Source: JARRPM01 sp963765545
GTDB lineage: Bacteria; Pseudomonadota; Gammaproteobacteria; Pseudomonadales; Halieaceae
Direction: 5' to 3'
DNA: 64,000 nt
Assembly (NCBI GenBank): GCA_963765545.1
Contig: CAVXWW010000004.1
Span: forward strand, 124,001-188,000
The position numbers and the translations under genes were made by a program. Positions within the stretch are counted from its first letter, which is position 1. Each line of letters begins with the position of its first letter. A model generated the notes under the pieces. That model was not told the origin of the DNA. It made no database searches and was given only the letters and a program-made list of their open reading frames with translations. Below are positions 8,545 to 16,848 of this stretch, one piece after another.

Positions 8545-10065
8545 CTAGCGTTGTTGCAGAATAAATTTCAGGGCTCTCAGGCCCGGCATAAAGAAATAGG
8601 CGCCGCCGCGCACCGTCACAAACCCGGGTAGTCCTTCAATACGCCGTGCGGTGTTGCCATGTTCGGGAATACTGAAATGGTTTGTGGCCGCACCGTTACT
8701 GAGAGGTTCGCGGTTGCCCAGTAAGGGGTCCCCCTCCGTTGGGAGGCCGGCAAATTTTGAACTGGCGATCCACGCGCCCTGTACGAACTCAAATTGTCGG
8801 GAAATATTGGCCCCCAGGCAGATGAAGTACAGGCCACGCGATTCCTGGGCTTTCTTCAGTGGCTTGTCTCTGATCGCCTGTTCCGGTGTCAGCCTCGATC
8901 CAAAAACCCTGCCTCGCCTCACCAGGCGGTGAAAGCGGCTGGATGCAACCAGGTCATCACCGGGATGCCGCCTGCCGAACCCCAGGGTGCGCAGCAGGCG
9001 CCCGACAGCACCCTCCGTAGCGGGTGGAAAGTCGCCCGTCCTGGGATTGGCGCGCCTGATATGTGCGCCTATAGGGCATCGCTCGCCCAGGGGATCCTCG
9101 TCAAAGGTAAAACGATTGTCACGGTTATCGAAGCCGATGCCCGGTAGGGACTGCGCGCTGGGCCCTGCCAGGGGGGCACCGTCAATCGTGCGCCCGACCA
9201 TGGCAGACGCGAGTTGCTCACGCCCTTGCGCATCTGCTCCAGCTTCCCGGTTGATAAATTGCCAGAACCCGACCACGTCCTGGTTCAGTTGTCGCATGAC
9301 GAGGTAGGTTCCATTGCGGCCAAGATCCCTCAGCGAGGGGTGGTCATCTGCAATCGGTAGCGACTGCGCCAGTGGTAGTTGGGTAGCATCCAGTAGCGGT
9401 CGATCGGTATACAGGCCGTACTCGTTGCGGTATCCCAGCACAACTTCGCCAAGGCTGAGCAGGTTGCCGTATTTGTCACGTTCATGTGGGTCGCTACCCA
9501 GTGATTGCTGCCAGTCAATCTGCGGCTGGCTGATGCCATCGACGAAGCCGAAGGGCTCTTTCGGCCCGTCTGTTTTGGAGCGCAGTATCTTTAGCAGCTC
9601 GAAGGCGTTGCCAAAATCGCCCTTACGCAGCTCCTTCAAATAGCCGGTCAGTTTGCCGGGCAGTGTGTACACCAGCAACAGTAGCTCTGGACTGTGTTCA
9701 GCAGTGCCGCCCCATTCCCACGCGCTGGGATGATTCTCGCCAGTGTCACCCAATCGACGTGAACGGTTTTCATCCTTGCAGATGCCGCTGGTAAATTCCT
9801 GGGAAAAAGCATTAACAACAGACTCGTCAACCTCAAGAGCCAGCAAGCCGGCGGCGGTAAAAGCCAACTGCAGGGCTGAATCTGGCAGCGGGGACTGTGG
9901 CTCGGCAGTCGTGACCGGCGCGCTCGCCAGCCACTTGCGCGCAATGGCTGCGTCCTTGATCGTCAGCAACACAAAGGCGGATTCAGTGAGGCGGCCATGG
10001 GCAAAGCGAACCAGGCCCTGAATATCGTTATAGTCGACAGCTTGTCGAACACCTTGCGCTTTCAT
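8545..10065 (-). CDS. Dyp-type peroxidase
   Basis: This is a dye-decolourising haem peroxidase of about 506 residues. The family's GxxDG signature appears as GFVDGISQP near residue 173 (distal Asp), and the proximal haem region as GAHIRRANPR near residue 334. A distal Arg is expected further on. There is no Tat or Sec signal, so it probably works in the cytoplasm. The ATG at 10065 overlaps the upstream stop as ATGA, implying translational coupling; a GTG at 10080 is an alternative. It sits in a six-gene operon with a cyclooxygenase-like peroxidase and two catalase-related proteins, which suggests organic hydroperoxides as substrates rather than dyes. Confidence 0.92.
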   Translation of the reverse strand: MKAQGVRQAVDYNDIQGLVRFAHGRLTESAFVLLTIKDAAIARKWLASAPVTTAEPQSPLPDSALQLAFTAAGLLALEVDESVVNAFSQEFTSGICKDENRSRRLGDTGENHPSAWEWGGTAEHSPELLLLVYTLPGKLTGYLKELRKGDFGNAFELLKILRSKTDGPKEPFGFVDGISQPQIDWQQSLGSDPHERDKYGNLLSLGEVVLGYRNEYGLYTDRPLLDATQLPLAQSLPIADDHPSLRDLGRNGTYLVMRQLNQDVVGFWQFINREAGADAQGREQLASAMVGRTIDGAPLAGPSAQSLPGIGFDNRDNRFTFDEDPLGERCPIGAHIRRANPRTGDFPPATEGAVGRLLRTLGFGRRHPGDDLVASSRFHRLVRRGRVFGSRLTPEQAIRDKPLKKAQESRGLYFICLGANISRQFEFVQGAWIASSKFAGLPTEGDPLLGNREPLSNGAATNHFSIPEHGNTARRIEGLPGFVTVRGGAYFFMPGLRALKFILQQR

Positions 10066-11366
10066 AGCAATGCCAGCCACTTATCCAGTTCCCGGTCGCC
10101 GGGGTTGTCGCTCTCCAGTACCTGTCGTATACGGTGGTTGCGGGCCATGTCGACGGCTGTGAGGCCAGGGTAGGCCTTGTACCATGACTCCGATGGAAGT
10201 TGATTGCGGCGCAGGGTTTTCTTGTACTTTTCCTCGTACTTTGCGCCGCCCTTCAGCAGCCAGTCTGTCCTGGGATAACCTATGCCGTTACTGAACACCA
10301 GGTTCAGGCCCCAGGCGACCTTATTGATAAAGTCGTCCATATAGCTGTCGGCACTGCCATCGTAATTGCTGGCGAAGTACACCCTGCGGTTGTCATCCAA
10401 CAGTACCCAGCGAGCAAAATGGATGGTTTGTATTCGGGTCAGATAGCCTTTTGTATAGATATGCCTGGCACTGTAATCCAGCAGCAACAGGGCTGCCTTT
10501 ATCGTGAACAGGCGTAGGCGCCCCGGTTTTACCTGGCCAAATACGTTGAAGTGGTTGGTGACATCGATGTCTTCCTGCCCCGCCAGTGATTCCAGGTGCG
10601 CCGGTTCGGGGCGCTGAGTATTTTCGGGGTCCCCACGTTCCAGAGCGCGCAGCTCGCGCAGGTAGAATGGTGCCGCCAGAAGCAGAGCAGGGGACAGGCA
10701 AAGCAGTACTACAGGGACGGCAACCAGATGTAGCAGTTTACCTGCCAGTGCCGAAGCAGGGGTGGGAGCCGCCGCTGTCAGGCGTAGCCGTCCGGCATCT
10801 ATCTCGGCCCGCGTATAACATTTCAGCCGGCGCCAGATCTGCCTGTTATTCAAGGGCTTCCCAGCCCCGCTTATACGCCTGACTTCACCCGCAAGCGCTG
10901 CACCCAGTGCGGCCTCTTCGCCTGTTTGTTCTACCGTTCTGCCACGCCAGTTGACGTAGTTGGCATCGGGTTTTTGGTTGTGACTGTGAAGCCAGCCCAG
11001 CAGGTCTGTGGTTTCCCTGGTAAAGCCTTTGCAGTGGGAAAAAATGTCGCGCAGGCCGGGCCCGGCTCGAATGACCAGCTCTGCCAGGAAGGTACTTTCG
11101 TCACCATCGATATCGCCTGTGAAGCACAGCCTGGGTCGCCAGTCAGCCGGTTCCAGTCCGTGGGATCGGATGTCGTCGTTGGTATTGGCCGTCAATATTG
11201 TGAAACGTGCCACGTGCAGGCGCCGGAACTGCCAGAACGGCAGCAGCGCGTTGCGGGGGTTAGCGAATCCCGGGGCGCTGTTCATCGTCGCCAGCAGCGC
11301 CTGTAGAGGCGCCAGCTTGCCCTCCCTGACTTCGGCTGTAATCATGAATGTGGTCTGCGGCGTCAT
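10062..11366 (-). CDS. Uncharacterised peroxidase-associated protein with a duplicated domain
   Basis: I know no function for this 434-residue protein. It appears to contain two copies of one domain. Residues 49-112 (RLHVARFTIL ... LCFTGDIDGD) and 315-365 (TIHFARWVLL ... VYFASNYDGS) share an H-x-A-R-aromatic motif followed by an aromatic-rich strand and a D/N-x-D-G turn. A hydrophobic segment of about 25 residues (211-236) separates the halves and could be a membrane anchor. The pattern recalls ferredoxin-like dimeric alpha/beta barrels, the fold class that includes DyP peroxidases; this is inference. It lies between a 151-residue partner (12 bp upstream) and DyP (4-bp overlap), so a role in the same pathway is likely. 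Confidence 0.7.
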   Translation of the reverse strand: MTPQTTFMITAEVREGKLAPLQALLATMNSAPGFANPRNALLPFWQFRRLHVARFTILTANTNDDIRSHGLEPADWRPRLCFTGDIDGDESTFLAELVIRAGPGLRDIFSHCKGFTRETTDLLGWLHSHNQKPDANYVNWRGRTVEQTGEEAALGAALAGEVRRISGAGKPLNNRQIWRRLKCYTRAEIDAGRLRLTAAAPTPASALAGKLLHLVAVPVVLLCLSPALLLAAPFYLRELRALERGDPENTQRPEPAHLESLAGQEDIDVTNHFNVFGQVKPGRLRLFTIKAALLLLDYSARHIYTKGYLTRIQTIHFARWVLLDDNRRVYFASNYDGSADSYMDDFINKVAWGLNLVFSNGIGYPRTDWLLKGGAKYEEKYKKTLRRNQLPSESWYKAYPGLTAVDMARNHRIRQVLESDNPGDRELDKWLALL

Positions 11367-11378
11367 CAGGCCAGTACT

Positions 11379-11834
11379 CTATCGCTTGCTGGTGAGAGCA
11401 AAGTCCAGAATGCGTGTCCTGCCCCACCAGACTTTACCGAGATACACCCCGGGTTCTATCTCACGGATTTCGTCGCGAATTTTTTTTGCGAGGAACGAGG
11501 TTTTTGAATAGTCGATAACGATAGTTTCCTCGCCGTCCATCCAGCTGTCATCCTTGTAGACCTTGGCAACGATGAATGTCAGGCTGAAGGGCGAAATCTT
11601 GTTGATGAGAATGCCACTTTCGCGGGCGGGCGGAAACAGGTCGAAAACCTTGCCCTGCCAGGCGAACAGACGGGCGAAGCGCGCATACCAGCGCGCCAGG
11701 AAAGAACCGGCGACGATCGCGGTTCCTCGCGTATCACCGCTGGGTATATTGCCGGCGGTGGCCTCCATGTAAATCGTGTCCAACTCGTCCTTGTCTTTAG
11801 CAAGCCACCCGGATACTGTCGCGTTCGTCGTCAT
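11379..11834 (-). CDS. Uncharacterised conserved protein of the haem-peroxidase operon
   Basis: This 151-residue protein has no recognised enzyme motif, no signal peptide and no membrane segment. It is rich in aromatic residues and ends with conserved-looking blocks (TIVIDYSKTSFLAKKIRDEIR, then PGVYLGKVWWG). This pattern recurs in small proteins of unknown function that I recall as a family; a compact beta-rich, ligand-binding fold is possible but unproven. Its ATG at 11834 is 38 bp after the catalase-like lipoprotein gene, and its stop is 12 bp before the 434-residue gene, so it is certainly within the operon. The function is unknown. Confidence 0.65.
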   Translation of the reverse strand: MTTNATVSGWLAKDKDELDTIYMEATAGNIPSGDTRGTAIVAGSFLARWYARFARLFAWQGKVFDLFPPARESGILINKISPFSLTFIVAKVYKDDSWMDGEETIVIDYSKTSFLAKKIRDEIREIEPGVYLGKVWWGRTRILDFALTSKR

Positions 11835-11872
11835 CGTCGCACCTCTTGCACGTTGCTGTTGCCTGGGCGAAT

Positions 11873-12922
11873 TCAGTTACTGGTCCTGAGTTGATTCTGC
11901 TGTTCACGGAAGCGGCCAATCTCGGCGTAAATGGGTTTGCGTGTGCGGTTTATGCCCCCCAGAGGGCGGTGTGCCTCCAGGGTCTGCCAGGGATTGAAGC
12001 TGAGGCTCTCGCAGTTGTCGTTCGTTGTCTCTGAAGTGGGTTGCTGCGCAATGTGAATTTTGGCCAACGAGACAAAGGGGGACTCGGACTCTTTCCAAAT
12101 CACCGCCGCGTTTTCGATGGGCATTTTCTTGGGATCGGTCTGAAACTGCGCCATGAAGTCCAGGCAGACGGGGGACTGCTCCAGGTGTTTGTGCATCACA
12201 TCCGTCAGAAAATCCGGATGCTCCTCGATTTCCAAACGTATTTTCTCAGCTGTACAGGGGCGCACCGAGTATTTGACTGCGCTGGTGCTATCGCTGCCGT
12301 GCCGGTAGGGCGTCGTACTCCAGAAGCGCGTCGTAAAAGGGTTATCTATCTTCTCACGCCCGCTAACCACAATGCCCAGGGAATAGAAATGGCTTGGGTT
12401 GACGAAGTAGCGCCACAACTTGCCATCACGGGTCGCTTCTATGAAATCCCGGAAATCTCCCGGGTCCGCGGCAAACAGGGCCGGATAGCTGTTCAGCAGG
12501 AAATCGACCTGGCCATCTTGACCCCACAGCGCCGTCCCTGGCGTGCTGTGCAATTTGATAGAAAGCCCGTGAAAGTCGTCCTCCCTGTCGTCATGCTGGG
12601 TAGCGTTGGCAAAACGCAGTTGCGCCGGGTAGCTGGCCCCGGGTACGAAAATGCCGTGCTGCAAGCTGCTCTCAAGTTCTTGCGGCACGTCAAAGCTGGC
12701 GTCAAAACAACCCAGGGTCTTGACCTGGTTGAAACGCTCCACGAGACCACTGGGATTGCGCTGCAGGGTGATGGCCTTGATGGCCTCTATCATTGCCGCC
12801 GTATTTTCCGCCTCGTCTGGAGAAAGGCGTTCCTGACCTGGCTCCAGGTTGTCGTACGAGGGGCTACAGGCAATCAGCGCGCAGAGACTTGTCATTAATA
12901 GCGAGCGGTAGGGTATGTTCAT
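11873..12922 (-). CDS. Catalase-related lipoprotein
   Basis: This 349-residue protein begins with a lipoprotein signal: a hydrophobic stretch ends in LIAC, with Cys19 as the lipidated residue, placing it in the periplasm on a membrane. The rest is a minimal catalase-like domain. SYPAQLRFAN and DDREDDFHGLSIKL form the distal side. The C-terminal FNPWQTLEAHRPLGGINRTRKPIY gives the Arg-x-x-x-Tyr motif, with Tyr332 as the likely haem ligand. It is a paralogue of the cytoplasmic catalase-related gene in the same operon and starts 3 bp after the cyclooxygenase-like peroxidase stop. A natural reading is that it acts on the peroxide made by that lipid-anchored partner. Confidence 0.82.
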   Translation of the reverse strand: MNIPYRSLLMTSLCALIACSPSYDNLEPGQERLSPDEAENTAAMIEAIKAITLQRNPSGLVERFNQVKTLGCFDASFDVPQELESSLQHGIFVPGASYPAQLRFANATQHDDREDDFHGLSIKLHSTPGTALWGQDGQVDFLLNSYPALFAADPGDFRDFIEATRDGKLWRYFVNPSHFYSLGIVVSGREKIDNPFTTRFWSTTPYRHGSDSTSAVKYSVRPCTAEKIRLEIEEHPDFLTDVMHKHLEQSPVCLDFMAQFQTDPKKMPIENAAVIWKESESPFVSLAKIHIAQQPTSETTNDNCESLSFNPWQTLEAHRPLGGINRTRKPIYAEIGRFREQQNQLRTSN

Positions 12923-12925
12923 CGG

Positions 12926-15877
12926 CTAGTTCGCAAAAGCGCTGTCTGTGGCGGCGTCCGGCCTGGGTTTCCAGTCCAGGGAGTAGTATGTTCCCCTGTC
13001 CCTCGCCCAGGGGTCGAATACATTGACTACGTGCATCAGTTCATCGCGTAACTCCGGGACGTTACGCATCATCAGGCGTTTCATCGGAGACACCATAACG
13101 GTGTGGCCGTTGGACTTTTCGGGCTCATTGCACACCATCGAGTCATCCTTGTTCTCGGTCAGCGGGTAGGGGCAGTCCTCCAGTGGCCCATTCTCGATGA
13201 CCCAATCGTAGCCAAGGTGAGAGTAAAACTCCGGGCGGAAGCTGGAGGTGAAAAACCGGTCGCTGAACAGCCTGCGCGAGGCATTGAGTATAAATATATG
13301 AAACTGGGTCTCTGAGATCGCAAAACCGTGGGGGCGCGTGTATTCAGCCAGCCAGCCAACGATCGTATCGACATCCTCAATGTTATCAACCCGGCTGCCG
13401 TTGGCCTGGCCGAAACAGTCGTTGATAAATTCGCCCTGGTCGTCTTTCTGTGCCGTGCTGATAATTTTGCTCGCATCGCAGGTATGAGTGCCATATACCC
13501 TGCGTAGTTTGCCGACCATCTGCCGCTGCGCCACAGCGGCGGGAGAGTCGGGGGGCAGACGGCGATCTGCAAAGTCATCAAAACTGGTCAGGGTCTGCAG
13601 GCCGATCTGTCGTCGAAACTCGTTGAAACGCGGCACGCCTCGCTCCCGGTCGCGAATGATATCCAGTGCGACGATATCAAGTTTGCCAGACGGAGAACCC
13701 AGGTGTGGCATGTCAAGGTTCTGCAGGAACAGTGGATGGTTTTGCAGGTGTAGCAGGCCCAACCGCTGACGCCCCATACTCAAACCCCAATTGGCTATGC
13801 TGCCCGTGCGCATCTGGCCCGAGCTGCCCCCGCGCACGGTATCTACCACTGGCACCATCGCCAGGATAGCATTCGGGTCTGTATATTTGCGGAACTCAAT
13901 CAGGTCCGGTACCAGTGGGTGCAGTCGATAGACAGTGGTAAATTCTTCCGGAAAGTTGAAGGGCGACCCGAAGTGATTTACCCCGCCATTGACATCGGCC
14001 GGGTTGGTAATGTCCCAGGCATCGTGTTTCCACCACAGGTGACCCTCCGGGCGGCTGTTATTGAGGCCGAAAATGCCTGCCCCTGAAGCCAGTATTGAGT
14101 ACAGCGTATTGCTGCTGTCACCCTCCACATTCTGGTCAAACAGGCGAGCGAGTCGGGCCGATGTGCGGCTCAAGAGGTTTTCATCCCGCTGGAAGATTTT
14201 TCGCAGTACCTGGGACACGTTGTCTTCTTCCACATTGAACAGGCCGAACCAGTTGGAATTCATCCCCAGGTAAAGGGGTTCGTCGTAGAGCAACTGTGTG
14301 GTCCATTCTATGGTGTGGATCTTGGCGATCTCGGCAGCCACGACCAGCCGTGCGACCTGGTAGATCTCCTCGTCACTCGCCTGGGCATAACTGATCACAT
14401 GCTGCGGTTGCAGCGGGTTTCGCAGGCCGGAATCTCTATCGGGCGTGTCTCTTTGCCGACGACGGAAGGCATCCACTATTGCATTGTGCTCGCGCACAAA
14501 CAGGTTGTGGTAAAAGCTCATACCGATGTTCCAGTTATCGGGGAACGCCGCAATTTCCTGCCCCTGCCACTGAGGTTCCACCGGGCAGTCGGGCATGCAT
14601 TCCGAAAATAGCGGCAGGTAGCCGCCGGGTTGCCACAGTTTCGCCGGGTCATTGCGGTCACGAATAACCCGTTTGCTTGAGATCTCATCGAAGCCGTAAA
14701 TCTGTGAGGCATCCCACCACGCCGTAACGGTGTTGGGTGTCGTTTTATAGGCGCGCTTCAGGTAGTCCTTGCCCTCGTGATTGAAGTGCCCTGGCTCGCC
14801 CTCCTGGGCTACCAAAATGGCTTCTCTCCGGTCCCCGGGGCGGCACCCGAGCCCTCGCGCCTTCGCGCCGCAGCCGACCGACGCCAGTCCGGGTTTGTTG
14901 CGCCCCTCGCGCGTGTGGGAAAACCAGTCATGGGTCATGAACTGTATCCAGAAGGCGGCCAACACATTGAAAAATGGTGCTTTCATATAGTCGCAATGGG
15001 ATTGCGCGGGGTCGTTCGGTGCACCTTTGCCCTCATTGCAATTCATCGGCTGGCTCTGGGGACGCGACAACAGCAGGCGACTGATTAACTGGGGGTCTGG
15101 CTTCAATAAGCCTAGGCGATTGCCGTGTTCAGCGTCACTGTGGCGCGCGGCGCTGAGCTCGTCTTTTTGCAGGCGCGGGAACGTTGCTTCGAACTGGGCG
15201 TTGCGCGCAAAGAGCGTGCCGGTTGACCCCATTTTTGGATTCAGTATGTCATTGCAGATCCCGGTCAGAGTGCGGTACCGAATCAGTTCCCCGGCGCATA
15301 ACTGCGGGCCGTCTGCGCCCACTTGCACGTAGTATGGGCTGGTGGGTTCCAGCCGCATTTCAGGCCACTGTTTGCGGGTGGAGCCGGGTTTGCCGCCAAT
15401 GCCCTTGATGAAGGTTTCGTAGGTGTAGTTGTCAAACAGGTTGAACTTTATGAGCTCGATTCGCTGGTACTCCAGGTCCATGAGTGAGCCGTCGATACCC
15501 CTGCCGTTGGGCTTGATATGTTCGCCAATCAGCGTTGTTGCCTCTGAGCCCTGCTTTTGCGAGCTGGCGTCTCCAGCCGCCCAGTAATTGGACCAATCCA
15601 CCCACGGCGTGTCCAGGTAGGTCGCGGCCTTTTCGCCGCCGCGACACAGGGCAGTGTCTTTTTGTACTTTGCCCAGGAAGCGATCCTGTCGTTCATCCGC
15701 CACAGCACGGGGGCCGTCCTTGACCAGGCGTGCACAGGCCGCGAGTTCGTCATTGGGGGACTCGGTACAGGCGCTCAGCATAGATAACAGGCAGCCAACC
15801 AGGCAGTAAAGCGTAGTCTGGCGAAGGCGGCACGAGGGGTTGTTTTGTGACCAGGAGCCGATCTTTGTCTGCAGCAC
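12926..15877 (-). CDS. Animal-type haem peroxidase / fatty-acid dioxygenase-like lipoprotein
   Basis: This large protein (983 residues) has the complete animal haem peroxidase core. The distal site is WIQFMTHDWF with His316. The LFVREHNAIVDAF motif is present. The proximal site is EFTTVYRLHPLVPD with His653. Tyr650, three residues before the proximal His, matches the catalytic tyrosine of cyclooxygenases and alpha-dioxygenases and is absent from myeloperoxidase-type enzymes. A lipobox (LSAC, Cys37) predicts membrane anchoring in the periplasm. About 300 residues precede the distal His, more than in usual family members. The GTG at 15877 has AAGGGAG upstream; an ATG at 15904 has no site. It is first in the operon. 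Dioxygenase activity is inferred, not shown. Confidence 0.88.
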   Translation of the reverse strand: MLQTKIGSWSQNNPSCRLRQTTLYCLVGCLLSMLSACTESPNDELAACARLVKDGPRAVADERQDRFLGKVQKDTALCRGGEKAATYLDTPWVDWSNYWAAGDASSQKQGSEATTLIGEHIKPNGRGIDGSLMDLEYQRIELIKFNLFDNYTYETFIKGIGGKPGSTRKQWPEMRLEPTSPYYVQVGADGPQLCAGELIRYRTLTGICNDILNPKMGSTGTLFARNAQFEATFPRLQKDELSAARHSDAEHGNRLGLLKPDPQLISRLLLSRPQSQPMNCNEGKGAPNDPAQSHCDYMKAPFFNVLAAFWIQFMTHDWFSHTREGRNKPGLASVGCGAKARGLGCRPGDRREAILVAQEGEPGHFNHEGKDYLKRAYKTTPNTVTAWWDASQIYGFDEISSKRVIRDRNDPAKLWQPGGYLPLFSECMPDCPVEPQWQGQEIAAFPDNWNIGMSFYHNLFVREHNAIVDAFRRRQRDTPDRDSGLRNPLQPQHVISYAQASDEEIYQVARLVVAAEIAKIHTIEWTTQLLYDEPLYLGMNSNWFGLFNVEEDNVSQVLRKIFQRDENLLSRTSARLARLFDQNVEGDSSNTLYSILASGAGIFGLNNSRPEGHLWWKHDAWDITNPADVNGGVNHFGSPFNFPEEFTTVYRLHPLVPDLIEFRKYTDPNAILAMVPVVDTVRGGSSGQMRTGSIANWGLSMGRQRLGLLHLQNHPLFLQNLDMPHLGSPSGKLDIVALDIIRDRERGVPRFNEFRRQIGLQTLTSFDDFADRRLPPDSPAAVAQRQMVGKLRRVYGTHTCDASKIISTAQKDDQGEFINDCFGQANGSRVDNIEDVDTIVGWLAEYTRPHGFAISETQFHIFILNASRRLFSDRFFTSSFRPEFYSHLGYDWVIENGPLEDCPYPLTENKDDSMVCNEPEKSNGHTVMVSPMKRLMMRNVPELRDELMHVVNVFDPWARDRGTYYSLDWKPRPDAATDSAFAN

Positions 15878-16039
15878 GATACATCTCCCTTGCTGGCAAC
15901 ACATGATCCAGTGGACCTGGGTTCCCGGAATTGTTCGCCATTACCGGGCTTCTGCCGCAACTCGATGGGTCTGCTGGACAGGTGGTTTCTGTTATCCGAC
16001 CAGGTCGACACTGTTAAGTCTAGGAACGATGTCGGGATA

Positions 16040-16057
16040 AGCCAATGCGATTTGGCT
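16040..16057. promoter_or_regulatory. Inverted repeat, candidate operator
   Basis: AGCCAA and TTGGCT are perfect inverted 6-bp arms separated by 6 bases. The repeat lies about 160 bp upstream of the haem-peroxidase operon, beside the AT-rich segment 16055-16110. Its regulator is unknown, and no regulator gene adjoins the operon. Confidence 0.35.
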
Positions 16058-16225
16058 ATATAGGGCGGCCTTTCTGATATATACCTTTAGTACCGGTAGT
16101 TATATAGATTGGTTGTTTCCCTTCTTTGTGATCTACCCGAAGGTCCGCGGCAGGGCAGCATCCGGCCGACCTGGGTTACACTGTTGTCAGGTGTGGGGGC
16201 AGCCTGCACTATTAATCACAAAAGC

Positions 16226-16248
16226 CGTCACACATGTCGTCACACATG
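16226..16248 (+). repeat. Two tandem copies of CGTCACACATG
   Basis: CGTCACACATG occurs at 16226-16236 and 16238-16248, a 12-bp period ending 25 bp before the MauE-like start codon. It could be an operator pair or a translation-level element in the leader, or a slippage product; nothing decides between these. Confidence 0.4.
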
Positions 16249-16273
16249 CCATCAAACACAGGGAGTGACAGCT

Positions 16274-16786
16274 ATGACAGGTAGTGGCCTGGCCTGGTTT
16301 GTGGCGTGGCTGTTTGCGCGTGCGGCAACGCACAAGATACGCGCGCCGGGCTATTATCGGGTGCTTATGGGGCAGTACCTCGGTACATACACCAGCACAG
16401 CAGCAGTTTGTCTGCTCGGCGCAACGGAGGCAGTCCTGGCGGTTTCTGTGCTGCTGCCGTACTCCCGGCGCTTGTCCCTGGCAGTCGCAGTGCTGTTATT
16501 GCTGTTCTACGCAGGCTTGATGGCGCTGCGTATCCTGCGTGGCGATGCCGATATGCAATGTGGCTGCTCGGGGCCCGGTTCGCCGCTGCAGGTGAGCTGG
16601 GCGCTGGTGTTGCGCAACCTGGTATGCGCCGGGCTGGCACTGCTGGCCTTCGGATTGGCTGAAACCTCAGCCAGTAGCTGGTTGCGGGTAGCCGGTGCGT
16701 TTGTTGTGGCGCTCGCGGCCATAGCGGCTTATCTCTTTTGCGAAGCGCTTATCAGCAACGCGCAGTTCATGGCAGGGGAGGACTGA
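16274..16786 (+). CDS. MauE/DoxX-like integral membrane protein
   Basis: This 170-residue protein is almost entirely membrane-embedded, with about four or five hydrophobic segments, and carries a CGCSG motif near the middle. MauE family members assist disulfide formation in methylamine dehydrogenase maturation and share the DoxX-like four-helix fold. No mau genes or thioredoxin-like partner are visible here, so the substrate pathway is open. The start at 16274 is chosen because GGGAG lies 8 bases upstream; longer in-frame extensions are rich in His/Cys and look non-coding. A malonyl-CoA synthetase follows 62 bp downstream. Confidence 0.65.
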   Translation: MTGSGLAWFVAWLFARAATHKIRAPGYYRVLMGQYLGTYTSTAAVCLLGATEAVLAVSVLLPYSRRLSLAVAVLLLLFYAGLMALRILRGDADMQCGCSGPGSPLQVSWALVLRNLVCAGLALLAFGLAETSASSWLRVAGAFVVALAAIAAYLFCEALISNAQFMAGED

Positions 16787-16848
16787 ACTGTATTGGGTTC
16801 ACTAGCGGCTTCAAAAGCGGGGCACTATCAAACGAGGACACGACGGAA

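Larger units (their letters stand above)
15878..16273. promoter_or_regulatory. Divergent intergenic region with an inverted repeat and a tandem repeat
   Basis: This 396-bp gap separates the minus-strand haem-protein operon from the plus-strand MauE-like gene and must hold both promoters. It contains an inverted repeat AGCCAA-N6-TTGGCT at 16040-16057, in an AT-rich stretch suited to a promoter. Nearer the plus-strand gene is a tandem repeat at 16226-16248. I find no coding sequence supported by family resemblance here. Confidence 0.5.
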
